From NCBI GenBank assembly GCA_023421075.1, contig JAEZUM010000054.1, positions 46,590-110,589 of the forward strand: a stretch of DNA of 64,000 nt, in the 5' to 3' direction. The position numbers and the translations under genes were made by a program. This stretch comes from Bacillota bacterium. Lineage in GTDB: Bacteria > Bacillota > Clostridia > Lachnospirales > Lachnospiraceae. Below the pieces are notes generated by a model that saw only the letters and a list, made by a program, of their open reading frames with translations, was not told where the DNA came from and ran no database searches. Below, piece by piece: positions 27,537 through 36,805 of this stretch. How positions within the stretch are numbered: position 1 is the first letter of the stretch; each line of letters opens with the position of its first letter.

Positions 27537-28382
27537 CTAATCCTTCGAACGATTTCCAAGTACTACTCTTCGGATGTGTATCGACAACATAGCCAGTTCT
27601 TCAACAACAATAACATCCTCAAAGCTTGCCATCAGGTACCCTGTTATTTTCTCGCTACACCGAAATTCCTGAGGGTATAGATTTTTCACCATCTCACAGA
27701 ACTCAAGATCAATATTATCAAGCTGCTCACGGCTTAGGATACGTTGTACCAGGGATCTGAGATGGGTAACAAATCTCTCGTAATGAAGGGAATTTGCCTC
27801 CATTACAATTCCAAAATCGTCCTTAACGATCTGTAACACCTGCGGAAGTATTTTTGTAATATTCATGGTCTGACTCATTACGGTATTATATTCCGCATTC
27901 ACAATATGAAGTGCAATTGATGCTGCTTCATCTACCGGTAGACGAATACCAAGCCGCTTATCGATCAGAGCAACCGCATATTCCCCGATGAGATATTCCT
28001 GTCGGTATAGACGTTGTACATCCCACAACAAAGGATTGTCGAACAACAACTCCTGACGAAAACGTTCAATCGCAAAATTAATATGGTCTGTGAGGGTAAT
28101 ATAAATGTTTGGATTTAATCTGCAATCCAAAACCTTATCCGCATAAGTAATAATCTCATTGGATACCTGAATATGTTCCAATGGAAGATTCTCAACCAGT
28201 TCCTTGAATTTGTCTACCGCATTCTGGCTCTCAAGGTAAAATATCTTTTCGATTAAAGTCGGGTCAATATCCTTGCCCTGCTTAGCGTGGAAACCAATGC
28301 CTTTACCCATAATGACAACCTCTTTGCCCTTAGGATCATAAGCACTTACCACGTTATTGTTGATAATCCGCTCAACCTGCAT
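27537..28382 (-). CDS. licT: LicT/GlcT-family transcriptional antiterminator
   Basis: RNA-binding regulator of 281 residues: an N-terminal CAT domain (1-55) binding the RAT hairpin, then two PRD domains. The four regulatory histidines fall at H100, H159, H207 and H269, the same numbering as in Bacillus subtilis LicT. EII-dependent phosphorylation of PRD1 inactivates, and HPr-dependent phosphorylation of PRD2 activates, in characterised members. A RAT overlapping a terminator lies in its own leader, so the operon is autoregulated by sugar availability. The symbol marks the family; the substrate link to beta-glucosides is not implied. Confidence 0.93.
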   Translation of the reverse strand: MQVERIINNNVVSAYDPKGKEVVIMGKGIGFHAKQGKDIDPTLIEKIFYLESQNAVDKFKELVENLPLEHIQVSNEIITYADKVLDCRLNPNIYITLTDHINFAIERFRQELLFDNPLLWDVQRLYRQEYLIGEYAVALIDKRLGIRLPVDEAASIALHIVNAEYNTVMSQTMNITKILPQVLQIVKDDFGIVMEANSLHYERFVTHLRSLVQRILSREQLDNIDLEFCEMVKNLYPQEFRCSEKITGYLMASFEDVIVVEELAMLSIHIRRVVLGNRSKD

Positions 28383-28400
28383 CTTTAAACCTCCAAAGAT

Positions 28401-28447
28401 AAAAAAAAACCAAATCCATGGAATCCTAATGTTCCATCAATTTGGTT
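28401..28447 (-). terminator. Leader terminator controlled by antitermination
   Basis: A 16-base arm at 28432-28447 pairs with 28408-28423, followed on the minus strand by a run of T (28401-28409). Its 5' arm shares AAAACC with the RAT, making the two structures mutually exclusive. Confidence 0.92.
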
Positions 28448-28471
28448 TTGCCTGCTTGCCAGTAACAATCC
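28444..28471 (-). promoter_or_regulatory. RAT antiterminator RNA site
   Basis: Minus-strand sequence begins GGATTGTTACTGGCAAGCAG and ends GCAAAACC, matching the ribonucleic antiterminator consensus bound by LicT/SacY/GlcT proteins. It lies about 60 bases before the licT gene. Confidence 0.92.
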
Positions 28472-28489
28472 AACTATTAATATAATATT

Positions 28490-28519
28490 ACTATAACAGC
28501 AAAAAATACTATATGTCAA
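28490..28519 (-). promoter_or_regulatory. Promoter of the PTS operon
   Basis: TTGACA and extended -10 TGTTATAGT, 18 bases apart, placing the start of transcription just upstream of the RAT. Confidence 0.7.
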
Positions 28520-28673
28520 TATGATTTTTATATTTTTATTGTAAAATACAACCAATTGATACTAACATACTGATGGAAACACAGAAATAATGTACATTTT
28601 TCCAGATAACAACAGTTATCTTCTATGAAATATACTCAACAAATTGCTTATATTGACGCGCCATCCTAACACC

Positions 28674-28710
28674 AGGACAGGAGAACTGCAATCAGCGGTT
28701 CTCCTGTCCT
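28674..28710 (-). terminator. Hairpin after the FtsX-type permease gene
   Basis: AGGACAGGAGAAC (28674-28686) and GTTCTCCTGTCCT (28698-28710) form a perfect 13-pair stem 13 bases past the stop. There is no T-run, so it may be a 3'-end stabiliser or a weak terminator. Confidence 0.65.
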
Positions 28711-28722
28711 ATTCTGTCTATA

Positions 28723-31320
28723 TTAAATTATTTCCTGCCTTAATGCATCGATGATATTTTCCTTTCTTACCTTATGACTGGAATAAAGCATTGCAATTCC
28801 TACAATCAGAAATACAGAGATCACAACAATTCCAATGCTGATCAGAGGAAGGCGAAAGGCGAATTCAAAGCCTTCCATTAACACCTTATAAATGAGATAC
28901 ATCACGGATATACTGATGGGTAATCCATAGATAAGTGCTTTCATTCCATAAAAGATACTCTCATAATTCAGCATTTTGTCAAAGCTCTTTGGGGTAATGC
29001 CTACCGATTTCAACATGGCGAATTCTCTTTTACGAAGTGCTATGCTTGTAGAAATCGTATTGATGATATTTGCGATACAGATTGCCGTAATCAGAATTAA
29101 GAATGCATAGGTGAAGACATTGATCAGAATCATCATCTGCTCTTCCCGCTGACGATAACGATAAAAATTATATAAGCTCAGCTTACTCACTCCGACGCCT
29201 TCCTGTACCTTCTCTATCTCCTCCTGAAGCTTTAGGGGGTTATCGCTGTTAAAGAACACACTGGTATTTACCATCTCTTGTGCCATTTCTCCGCTTCTCG
29301 TTATCATTTGATCAAAGACCTGCTTTGATACAATAATATGAAATATTGCTCCTCCACCGGAGGACATAATTCCCATCGGTAACTGATCTGTCGTAGCCGC
29401 TACCTTAACCTTACCAAGTATGACTTCTTCTTGATCTGAGGGAAGAAACAAGCTATATTCCTTACCGACCTTTGTCTTTACAACCTTGGTCAGCACATAT
29501 TTATCTGCCGCAGAGTCCTTAAAGGTCACCTGATCGATAACGATTGCTGACGGCAGCTCGGATGTGGTAAATTGCTCGTAATCCACACCGATCTTCTTAG
29601 CATAAGCCTCCAGGTCCTGATCCTCCAACGCATTTACAATAATCTGATAATGATATCTATCACCCTGAAGCGTACCAGCTTCACCGGACTTTAAATAATC
29701 CGCTACCTCACTCTCTTCTAACCAGGTGCTCGCATCAATATTATCCAGACGGGTATAACCCTTAATATTCGGAAGAGCGGTAATCTTCTTCACCACGTCA
29801 TTCTTTTCCTTAGAAGTACCGTTAATTGTCGCAGTGATATCAAAGTTAATGCCATCCTGCGTCATCGTAACGGACTGTCTTATCATATCCGTGAACTGGG
29901 TAACCACCAAAAACAGAAGCATACTGATCACCAGTGAGAAGATGGTCGCCTTATATCTACCTCGGTTTCTCTTCAGATTCTTAAGCCCCAGATCTCCTTC
30001 GATGCCAAACAGTACGCGAGTAAGTCTGGCGGTTTTTACCTGTCTCTTCGTAATCTTTACCTCTGTTGCCTGACGGATCGCATCGATGGCTGAGATATTC
30101 GATGCCTTCCTTGCCGGCAGATAGGTTGAAATCAATATGGTAAGCGCTGATATCACAATGGAGGCTACCAGTGAGGATGGATATACTTTAAGGCGGAAGC
30201 CCCCGTCAACACCTAATGCTCCTCGAATTAAAGGATTAATAAAGAGATATGTTATTCCTAAGCCAAGATATCCGGAGGCAATTCCAATTGGTATACTGAT
30301 TATTCCGATGACTGCACCTTCAAAAAACACAGAATTTCTCTTCTGACGCTTTGTTGCTCCAACACTGGCCAGCATACCAAGATATCTGGAACGTTCGGCT
30401 ACCGAGATGGCAAATGCATTGTATATCAATGCCACAGAACCAATCACAATAATAATCATAATGATGGCGGTTAAGGTATATAACATTTTTCGGAGTGAGT
30501 CATCCGCAAATACACCCATATACCGAAGCAAATCATTGTTATATTCAATTGCATTCTCGGGCAGGATTGCTTTCGCATAATCGAAGAGCTTATTATCTAC
30601 CTTTTTGAAGGTTACAAAGACATCGAACAACTCGGAAGGAGTCACGGTATTTTCATCCATATAAGAAATTACCGTATATCCGGGAGCCCAGGTATATTCC
30701 CAATCCGGACTTTTCATAATGCCTACGATGATATACTCCCTTGAAAGTCTCTCACTTATATGTTCGGCCACTTGATCCTCCTTCCAGAGGAGACCGGCAA
30801 TCTGTCCCAGCTCTTCCTGATTCGACTCCGTATCTGCCACTCGATCTCCAATGGAAAGTTTCAAATTATCACCCGGCTTATATTCCACTCTTGCATTAGT
30901 GATGATTGCTTCCGATATTACCAGCTCCCCGGGATTCTCCGGTAATCTTCCTTCTGTAATATCAATCGGGAAATTCTCCAAACCGGACTTATCATACTCC
31001 ATAATATAAAGATATGGCTTATTATTGTTATCACTGCCCTCCAGATAGGAATATCCCAGTGCTCTGCTTAGCATTGCCCCTTTTATTCCGGTATCGGCTT
31101 GTATCTTCTCCAGTTGTTCTCGGTTCACATCCAGAAATCTGGCATGCCATTCTCCATTCTCATGGATGGATTCCCGAATCATTATATCCGTAAAGGCAAA
31201 GCCCAAGGTTGCAACTGCAGTAATCATAGCCGCAGAGATGATAGTACCAATTATCGTCACCAAGGTCCTCTTCTTATTCAGCATTAGCTGACGCAGTGTC
31301 AATCTGTTTACAATATTCAT
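28723..31320 (-). CDS. ABC transporter permease with two FtsX-like domains
   Basis: An 865-residue membrane protein. An N-terminal span follows RLTLRQLMLNKKRTLVTIIGT; a large extracytoplasmic region (about 50-255) leads to a first three-span FtsX bundle near 270-405. A second span near 460-480, another extracytoplasmic region (about 490-730) and a terminal FtsX bundle (about 745-860) complete it. This is a MacB/LolE-like mechanotransmission layout, not the ten-span 650-residue BceB type. The start ATG overlaps the ATPase stop by four bases. Likely role: extrusion of a lipid, peptide or antibiotic, or envelope remodelling; substrate not readable. Confidence 0.88.
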   Translation of the reverse strand: MNIVNRLTLRQLMLNKKRTLVTIIGTIISAAMITAVATLGFAFTDIMIRESIHENGEWHARFLDVNREQLEKIQADTGIKGAMLSRALGYSYLEGSDNNNKPYLYIMEYDKSGLENFPIDITEGRLPENPGELVISEAIITNARVEYKPGDNLKLSIGDRVADTESNQEELGQIAGLLWKEDQVAEHISERLSREYIIVGIMKSPDWEYTWAPGYTVISYMDENTVTPSELFDVFVTFKKVDNKLFDYAKAILPENAIEYNNDLLRYMGVFADDSLRKMLYTLTAIIMIIIVIGSVALIYNAFAISVAERSRYLGMLASVGATKRQKRNSVFFEGAVIGIISIPIGIASGYLGLGITYLFINPLIRGALGVDGGFRLKVYPSSLVASIVISALTILISTYLPARKASNISAIDAIRQATEVKITKRQVKTARLTRVLFGIEGDLGLKNLKRNRGRYKATIFSLVISMLLFLVVTQFTDMIRQSVTMTQDGINFDITATINGTSKEKNDVVKKITALPNIKGYTRLDNIDASTWLEESEVADYLKSGEAGTLQGDRYHYQIIVNALEDQDLEAYAKKIGVDYEQFTTSELPSAIVIDQVTFKDSAADKYVLTKVVKTKVGKEYSLFLPSDQEEVILGKVKVAATTDQLPMGIMSSGGGAIFHIIVSKQVFDQMITRSGEMAQEMVNTSVFFNSDNPLKLQEEIEKVQEGVGVSKLSLYNFYRYRQREEQMMILINVFTYAFLILITAICIANIINTISTSIALRKREFAMLKSVGITPKSFDKMLNYESIFYGMKALIYGLPISISVMYLIYKVLMEGFEFAFRLPLISIGIVVISVFLIVGIAMLYSSHKVRKENIIDALRQEII

Positions 31321-32000
31321 GGACGTGTCACCTCATTTTTGATGATCCGTCCATCCTCTATGGCGATAATCCGGTCTGCCTGCAAGGCAATCCGTTCATC
31401 ATGGGTAATAATCAGCAGGGTCTGCTTATAGGTTCGATTGAACATTTTTAAAAGCTCAATAATCTCACTGCTGTTCTTACTGTCCAGATTACCGGTGGGT
31501 TCATCCGCCAACATGATCGCGGGATTGTTAATGAGAGCACGGCCGATTGATACTCTTTGCTGCTGGCCTCCGGATAATTGATTCGGCAGATGCCCCATGC
31601 GGTTCTCAAGATCCAGAGCTTTTACGATATTCTTCAGCTGCTTTGCGTCCACCCTCTGTTCATCAAGGAGCAGAGGAAGCGTAATATTCTCTTCCACACT
31701 TAGCACCGGAATCAAATTGTAGAACTGGTATACCAGCCCAATCTGTCTACGGCGAAAGATTGCCAGCTGCGTCTCATTTAATTGATAAATATCGGTATTA
31801 TCAACATATACCTTACCACCCGTCGGTCGATCCACACCACCCAGCATATGCAGTAGTGTTGACTTCCCGGAACCGGAGGGTCCGATGATTGCGACAAACT
31901 CTCCTTTTTCGATACTGAAGCTTACATCATCCAGCGCTTTCACGGTTGTCTCACCGGTACCGTATTGTTTGGATAAATGCTCGACTTTTAATATTTCCAT
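31317..32000 (-). CDS. ABC transporter ATPase, MacB/LolD-like
   Basis: A 227-residue ATPase with Walker A GPSGSGKST, Q-loop in LVYQFYNLIPVLSVEENI, signature LSGGQQQRVSIGRAL and Walker B IMLADEPTGNLD. These are typical of the MacB/LolD group that pairs with FtsX-like permeases. An in-frame ATG at 32012 is possible, but ATG 32000 sits five bases after GGAGG and is preferred. Overlaps the permease start and follows the two-component genes, giving the order regulator - kinase - ATPase - permease. Confidence 0.93.
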   Translation of the reverse strand: MEILKVEHLSKQYGTGETTVKALDDVSFSIEKGEFVAIIGPSGSGKSTLLHMLGGVDRPTGGKVYVDNTDIYQLNETQLAIFRRRQIGLVYQFYNLIPVLSVEENITLPLLLDEQRVDAKQLKNIVKALDLENRMGHLPNQLSGGQQQRVSIGRALINNPAIMLADEPTGNLDSKNSSEIIELLKMFNRTYKQTLLIITHDERIALQADRIIAIEDGRIIKNEVTRP

Positions 32001-32124
32001 CATAACCTCCATCTGGTATCCGACTGTTTCCTCACATTCGCTTCCATCGGATCCATTCTTCTTTGTATGAGCTAAGTCTATCCAAACGATATTACGATCC
32101 GGTGACTGATATATTACAATTTAG

Positions 32125-33126
32125 TCACATATGCGACTTATAGAATTTAATTACAAACCTGGTTCCTTGAGTGGGTTGGCTGGTTACACTGATATCACCA
32201 TTCTGATTCTCAAGAATACTTTTTGCCATAGCAAGACCGATCCCAACGCTCTCTTCCGAGGCATTCTTCCCCTTATAGAACCGCTTAAAGATATATGGGA
32301 GATCCTCCTTGGCAATTCCCATACCCGTGTCTGTAATAATGATACCGGTATAGATTGGGTTCTCCTCCGTCTGTATCCTTATCGTGCCTCCCGGGGGCGT
32401 ATGTTCGATACAGTTCTTTAATATATTGATCAATGCTTCTGTCGTCCAGTTCCGATCCCCTGTAAAGGATGCCTCTGCTGCACCTTCCAGGATAAGCTCC
32501 TGCTCCTTAAGCTCCATGGGTATGAGTAAAGGCTTCATTGCATTCGTAATCAAGTCCGATGCTTTGATTTGTTCCTTCTTAAAATGAATGGTTCCCGCAT
32601 CAAGCTTTGATAGCTTTAGCAGCGAGGTCAGCAGCCACTCCATCCGCTCCAGCTGTGTATCCAGGGTTCTTGTAAATTCTCTTCGCTTCTCCGGCTCCAG
32701 TGTCTCGCTGCTTAATACATCTGCCAGTACTGTCATGGAGGTAAGCGGTGTCTTCAATTGATGTGAAATGTCGGAGATGGCATTGGCCAGCTGCTCCTTC
32801 TCCGATTGGAGCTGGTCTGCCTGCTTGGATAGGATCAGCGTCATCTTGTAGATCTCATTCTTAAGAATACTAAGCTCACCTTCAACACAATCCCTTATAT
32901 CCAGGCTGTAATCACCGCTATAAATTCGCCTGAGATATCCGCTAAGCTCTCTGATTTCAATATACCTTCTTCTTGTCATCCACAAGGAAACAAAGGTTAG
33001 CAGTGAAGAAATCAATCCGATCCCCACACCCATAGCCGAATCAATCAGAAACCCAATTCCGCTTCCCAGTATTGTGATACCAATCAGTAATATAAACAAT
33101 TGACGATAGGCTTTATTACGAAGCAT
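32125..33126 (-). CDS. Sensor histidine kinase
   Basis: A 333-residue kinase with two closely spaced N-terminal spans (about 8-28 and 32-50) and almost no external loop, so it resembles intramembrane-sensing kinases that read their ABC transporter. A HAMP-like segment follows, then the phospho-acceptor H122 in DISHQLKTPLTSM, N-box NILKNCIEHTPPGG, ITDTGMGI and GIGLAMAKSI. Encoded 68 bases after the response regulator and 124 bases before the ATPase. Sensing of transporter activity is inference from architecture and synteny. Confidence 0.92.
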   Translation of the reverse strand: MLRNKAYRQLFILLIGITILGSGIGFLIDSAMGVGIGLISSLLTFVSLWMTRRRYIEIRELSGYLRRIYSGDYSLDIRDCVEGELSILKNEIYKMTLILSKQADQLQSEKEQLANAISDISHQLKTPLTSMTVLADVLSSETLEPEKRREFTRTLDTQLERMEWLLTSLLKLSKLDAGTIHFKKEQIKASDLITNAMKPLLIPMELKEQELILEGAAEASFTGDRNWTTEALINILKNCIEHTPPGGTIRIQTEENPIYTGIIITDTGMGIAKEDLPYIFKRFYKGKNASEESVGIGLAMAKSILENQNGDISVTSQPTQGTRFVIKFYKSHM

Positions 33127-33194
33127 ATTTCCTCCTTAACACGTGAAAGCAGTAATTTACAGTCACACCGAATCGAATATCACAACTCTCTAGG

Positions 33195-33872
33195 TTAACC
33201 GGATACCTTATATCCAAGACCTCTGACCGTCTTGATGATAATCGGGTTCTGAGGGTCCTCCTCCAGCTTGTCTCGTAGGCGTTTAATGTATACCGTTAGG
33301 GTATTGTCATTTACAAAATCACCTGCTACATCCCATATTCCTTCGAGCAGTTGATTTCTTGATAGTACCTGACCTTCATTATTTGCAAAGGTTAACAGTA
33401 ATCGATACTCCAAAGCGGTCAGAAGGACCTCCTGACCATTTTTAAACACCTTAGCGTCCATGGTATTGATCCTTATGGTATTCAACTCTATAATGTGCCT
33501 CGAATTAGTATCCTTCTGATATCTTCGCAACACCGTCTTAATTCTGGCTTGCAGCTCTTTGACACGAAAGGGCTTTGTGATATAATCATCTGCCCCCAGC
33601 TCCAAACCCATCACCACATTCACCTCTTCATCGCACGCAGTTAAGATGATGACCGGGATATCCCAGCGTTCCCTTGCCAGCTTGCAAAGCTCATATCCAC
33701 TTCCGTCGGGTAATGTCAGATCAAATAAGCACAGCTCCACCTTCTGTTCCTTAAGCGCTCTTGTTCCTGTTGCAACATCCTGACAGACCAGAACGGTGTA
33801 GCCTTCCTGAGTAAGGGCATATTCTAAGCCCAGTGCTATGGTACTGTCATCTTCCACCAGTAATATTTTCAA
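33195..33872 (-). CDS. OmpR-family response regulator
   Basis: A 225-residue regulator: receiver with ED-D pocket at residues 7-9, phospho-acceptor D51 in LFDLTLPDGSG and K100 in ITKPFRV; C-terminal winged helix (about 125-223) ending KTVRGLGYKVSG. Partner of the adjacent kinase, probably activating the ABC genes downstream. Confidence 0.94.
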   Translation of the reverse strand: MKILLVEDDSTIALGLEYALTQEGYTVLVCQDVATGTRALKEQKVELCLFDLTLPDGSGYELCKLARERWDIPVIILTACDEEVNVVMGLELGADDYITKPFRVKELQARIKTVLRRYQKDTNSRHIIELNTIRINTMDAKVFKNGQEVLLTALEYRLLLTFANNEGQVLSRNQLLEGIWDVAGDFVNDNTLTVYIKRLRDKLEEDPQNPIIIKTVRGLGYKVSG

Positions 33873-33921
33873 TTATTTCCACCTCTATCTCTCAATATTT
33901 CCAGATAATCCATTTCCTTAC

Positions 33922-33950
33922 ATTCTATAGCAAATTATTTAAGCTTTCAA
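33922..33950 (-). promoter_or_regulatory. Promoter of the RR-HK-ABC group
   Basis: Minus-strand TTGAAA and TAGAAT, 17 bases apart, about 50 bases upstream of the response-regulator gene. Confidence 0.5.
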
Positions 33951-33994
33951 CTACTCTAACGACTGCAATACGAGAAGATATTCAAATATATAAG

Positions 33995-34029
33995 ACTGGC
34001 ACCTTAACATGTACTGCCAAGGTGCCAGT
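33995..34029 (-). terminator. Terminator upstream of the RR gene
   Basis: ACTGGCACCTT and AAGGTGCCAGT form a perfect 11-pair stem just past the stop of the 34.0-34.8 kb gene; CTTATATATTT follows on the minus strand. Confidence 0.7.
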
Positions 34030-34041
34030 TATCACATATCT

Positions 34042-34758
34042 TTATTCCTCTACTTTTCTCTTTACCATCTTGTTGCTGCCGACAGCCAATCCGGTTCCGA
34101 CCAAAAGTATAAAAATACAATAAACATTCACCATGAACAATTCAGCGGTTGAAGTGGCGCCGCTCGGAGCATCCTTTCGCTGCCGGTTCAGATAGCTGTC
34201 AGTAATATCTTGGCCATCCGCATCAAAGAGACTAAATTGGGTCATCCAATTTCCTTTATTCTCCTGAATATGTAAGAATGCTTCTTGATCAATATTGCCT
34301 TTATACATTACTTCATAGTAAACATCATGTACTGATCTTGCATATTCATATCGAACCGCACGACCATCCTGAACGAGACCATAAATAATCACCTGATTCT
34401 TATTATCCGGCTTTAGATCCATGCCTACAACCGGACCGGAACCATACTGCGTAATTCGGATTACATACCTGCCATTCCATCCTCTCTTTAGCCATGCCAT
34501 TCCCATGAAGCAATCCCCATACCGACTGTCCGAATAGATAACATACATCCAGTCATTTTCCTTATGTATCAATTTTACTTCTGCCTTCACATCATGATTC
34601 CATATGTAGTCACTGATCGCTGCCTCCAGAACCTCCGGTTCCTCTGTCAGGTGGTAAGTATCTCCGTATATTAGAAAGGTTAGGATGAGTGTTACGGATA
34701 ATATCAATACTGGAATTAATTTCGTATCTTTCCAAATTACTTTATTTTTACTTCTCAT
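34042..34758 (-). CDS. Membrane-anchored protein of unknown function
   Basis: A 238-residue protein with one N-terminal span (about 14-32) and one near the C terminus (about 207-227), leaving an exterior domain of about 170 residues. That domain is rich in aromatic and charged residues (DSRYGDCFMGMAWLKRGWNG; YEYARSVHDVYYEVMYKGN) and looks beta-rich. I do not recognise a family. The last residues (NKMVKRKVEE) are cytoplasmic and basic. It lies alone between two terminators, upstream of the RR-HK-ABC group, and could contribute an envelope signal to it, but nothing in the sequence shows this. Confidence 0.75.
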   Translation of the reverse strand: MRSKNKVIWKDTKLIPVLILSVTLILTFLIYGDTYHLTEEPEVLEAAISDYIWNHDVKAEVKLIHKENDWMYVIYSDSRYGDCFMGMAWLKRGWNGRYVIRITQYGSGPVVGMDLKPDNKNQVIIYGLVQDGRAVRYEYARSVHDVYYEVMYKGNIDQEAFLHIQENKGNWMTQFSLFDADGQDITDSYLNRQRKDAPSGATSTAELFMVNVYCIFILLVGTGLAVGSNKMVKRKVEE

Positions 34759-34803
34759 AATATCCCCTCTAATAAAGTCATAGTTTTTAGTTTCCTTATT
34801 AAC

Positions 34804-34834
34804 AAAAAGGCTGCCTATAAAAGCAGACAGCCTT
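34804..34834 (-). terminator. Terminator after the 36 kb membrane-protein gene
   Basis: AAGGCTGCC and the opposing CAGCCTT arm form a hairpin; minus-strand TTTTTG follows. It is about 105 bases past the stop at 34940. Confidence 0.65.
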
Positions 34835-34939
34835 ATTCACACATGATAACCTAACCTCTATGAGGCTGAAGTATACATACGAGGAATATACTCCTCCTTC
34901 AAACCATTCGTTAAAGATTCGTTTGCAATATTCACTGAC

Positions 34940-36550
34940 TTATTCAATTCCCAGAACCGTATTAAAGGCATTCCCTGCTGTATAGGAAAATGTAATTCTA
35001 TCTCCGATATCATATTTGATGATATTAATATACTCACTCACTTCCACATCAAAGATCTCATCACTGCTATTCAGTAGAATAAGATAATGTGTATTTCCAT
35101 CAATAACACAATCAGAAATCTTTGTAATTACACCGGTAGTCTTGGGAAGCTTTGTGGTGTCTGCTACACTGATACCACTTGATTTCATCAATGCCAGATA
35201 GGTCTTCTCACAATCATTTACGGTATCGCCGATCGCTACAATCTGATACTGAGCTATATTAACCATCGCATATTTCTTAACCAATCCTGCAGCATCCTTC
35301 AGTGCGATAAAATAAGTGGGCTCCCCTCCTGTATTGAGAAGCAGCGGGAAGGTTGCCTGATATCCCAGATGCTGTACCTGACCTTCGGCTGAAGCCATTG
35401 CAGAGAATTCCTCCGCTCCGGAGATGGAATAGAATCTTGTCTCAGAGGTTCGTTGGTTCATAAGAACGAAGCCAACATTGGATTCGTCAGAGCCCACACT
35501 TGTCACACCGGTATATACCCAAACATCATCCTCCATGGCGATATAATTATAGCCATCAGTAGTCTGAAGGGCATCCCTTTGACCGAAGACAGAATTCCAA
35601 TAACCATGTCGTAGGGTTCCATAATAATCATATAAAGAAACCAGTAATTCCGCTGAGTACACTTTATCAACCCAGGTCGGAACATCCTCGACCGCATAGT
35701 CCGCTAATTCACCGGTGATGGCATTCACCATGACTGCTCTGCCAATGGTCTGTCCTCCGAATAATCCAATGGTGTAATCCTTCACCGGACAGATCCAATA
35801 AGGCGTTCCATTATCATCAATTTCGAAGTTAATGCTGTCAAAAACATAAGTAGGATAGTTAAACCGCAGGTACCGGTAAATGTTTCTACCGAAGTGCTCA
35901 GATTCGGAATATTTTATACCCTGTGACAGTTTAATCAGCTCAACGTTTTGGGTTGTCATATCTATCTTGATATATGCGGGTATTCCTTTGGAACGATTGG
36001 TAAGCCACTTGAAAGCATTGCCATATCGAAGAGGGGTCACCCGTACCGGAACACTCTGGTAGTTGATCTGAGTATAATTACTGCTTACCTCAAATTGTGA
36101 TACATATTCTGCAATACTACCCATCTTTCTCGATCCGAGGAGGATAGCAGAATCCTTATCAAGGATCGGTATCTCCTTATAAGAGATTTCTTTGATATCA
36201 TCCGTAAAATTGCGATCGTTTATTGCAAGCAGTCTCTGATATTTTCTGGCATTCACGATCGGAGAGGAAAGAATGCTTCCTACAACAAAGATGATCAGCA
36301 TAGCTCCGGCTGCTATTGTGATGATGGTGGTCAAGATACGGCCCGCCGATTTCTTACCTGAAATTCCGTTCTTCTTCCCTACATAAGATATCGTGGTTGC
36401 AACGATAGCTGCAAGAATTAAAGCTGCAAGAATAAACCACCAAAAACCGGGTGAATGGATATTAATTGCCGGCAGCGAAACATAATAATACAGGAATCCG
36501 ACGATACCCAGTATAATAAGTGCAATGAAACCCTTTAAAACTTTTTTCAT
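34940..36550 (-). CDS. Large membrane-anchored protein, unknown function
   Basis: A 536-residue protein with three hydrophobic segments in the first 105 residues (about 5-27, 37-57, 73-95), followed by roughly 430 residues of soluble, beta-rich sequence. The soluble part contains repeated aromatic phrases (YRYLRFNYPTYVFDSINFEI, DNGTPYWICPVKDYTIGLF) and a C-terminal beta domain (GVITKISDCVIDGNTHYLIL onward, OB-like in feel). There is no catalytic signature I can name. It resembles proteins annotated only as hypothetical in Lachnospiraceae, possibly enzymes or stalk proteins presented outside the membrane. Monocistronic, with its own terminator. Confidence 0.75.
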   Translation of the reverse strand: MKKVLKGFIALIILGIVGFLYYYVSLPAINIHSPGFWWFILAALILAAIVATTISYVGKKNGISGKKSAGRILTTIITIAAGAMLIIFVVGSILSSPIVNARKYQRLLAINDRNFTDDIKEISYKEIPILDKDSAILLGSRKMGSIAEYVSQFEVSSNYTQINYQSVPVRVTPLRYGNAFKWLTNRSKGIPAYIKIDMTTQNVELIKLSQGIKYSESEHFGRNIYRYLRFNYPTYVFDSINFEIDDNGTPYWICPVKDYTIGLFGGQTIGRAVMVNAITGELADYAVEDVPTWVDKVYSAELLVSLYDYYGTLRHGYWNSVFGQRDALQTTDGYNYIAMEDDVWVYTGVTSVGSDESNVGFVLMNQRTSETRFYSISGAEEFSAMASAEGQVQHLGYQATFPLLLNTGGEPTYFIALKDAAGLVKKYAMVNIAQYQIVAIGDTVNDCEKTYLALMKSSGISVADTTKLPKTTGVITKISDCVIDGNTHYLILLNSSDEIFDVEVSEYINIIKYDIGDRITFSYTAGNAFNTVLGIE

Positions 36551-36677
36551 ATTGCTTCCTCCTTGAAAATATATCTATAATCACGTTTTGATTTTATTCG
36601 TTCCTCATAGACCTCATATCGTTATCATAACAGAATATTAAATTCACTACATTATAAACAGATTATAAAATTGTAAA
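36551..36677. other. Upstream region of the 36 kb membrane-protein gene
   Basis: AT-rich leader carrying the ribosome binding site AAGGAGG of the minus-strand gene; no ORF and no confident promoter. Confidence 0.5.
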
Positions 36678-36805
36678 ATACAACACAGCAGAACTATTTG
36701 TATTCCGGACTTGAATAACCTCAGTAATCTGATTTACTAAAGTATATCCGAATTATATCTATTCAGACTGTGAATAGATTCAACAGTAATACCGCTATGT
36801 TGTAT
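36678..36805. repeat. Multi-hairpin intergenic element
   Basis: Outer stem ATACAACA (36678-36685) with TGTTGTAT (36798-36805), extended by AGC/GCT. It encloses three hairpins in a row: TATTC/GAATA (36701-36717), AGTAA/TTACT (36723-36738), and ATCTATTC/GAATAGAT (36757-36779). No ORF. Single copy in the window. Confidence 0.55.

Noticed and set aside
28723..33872. BceRS-BceAB type bacitracin module
   Set aside because: The gene order and the small intramembrane kinase fit, but the permease is 865 residues with two FtsX bundles in MacB-like layout, not BceB.
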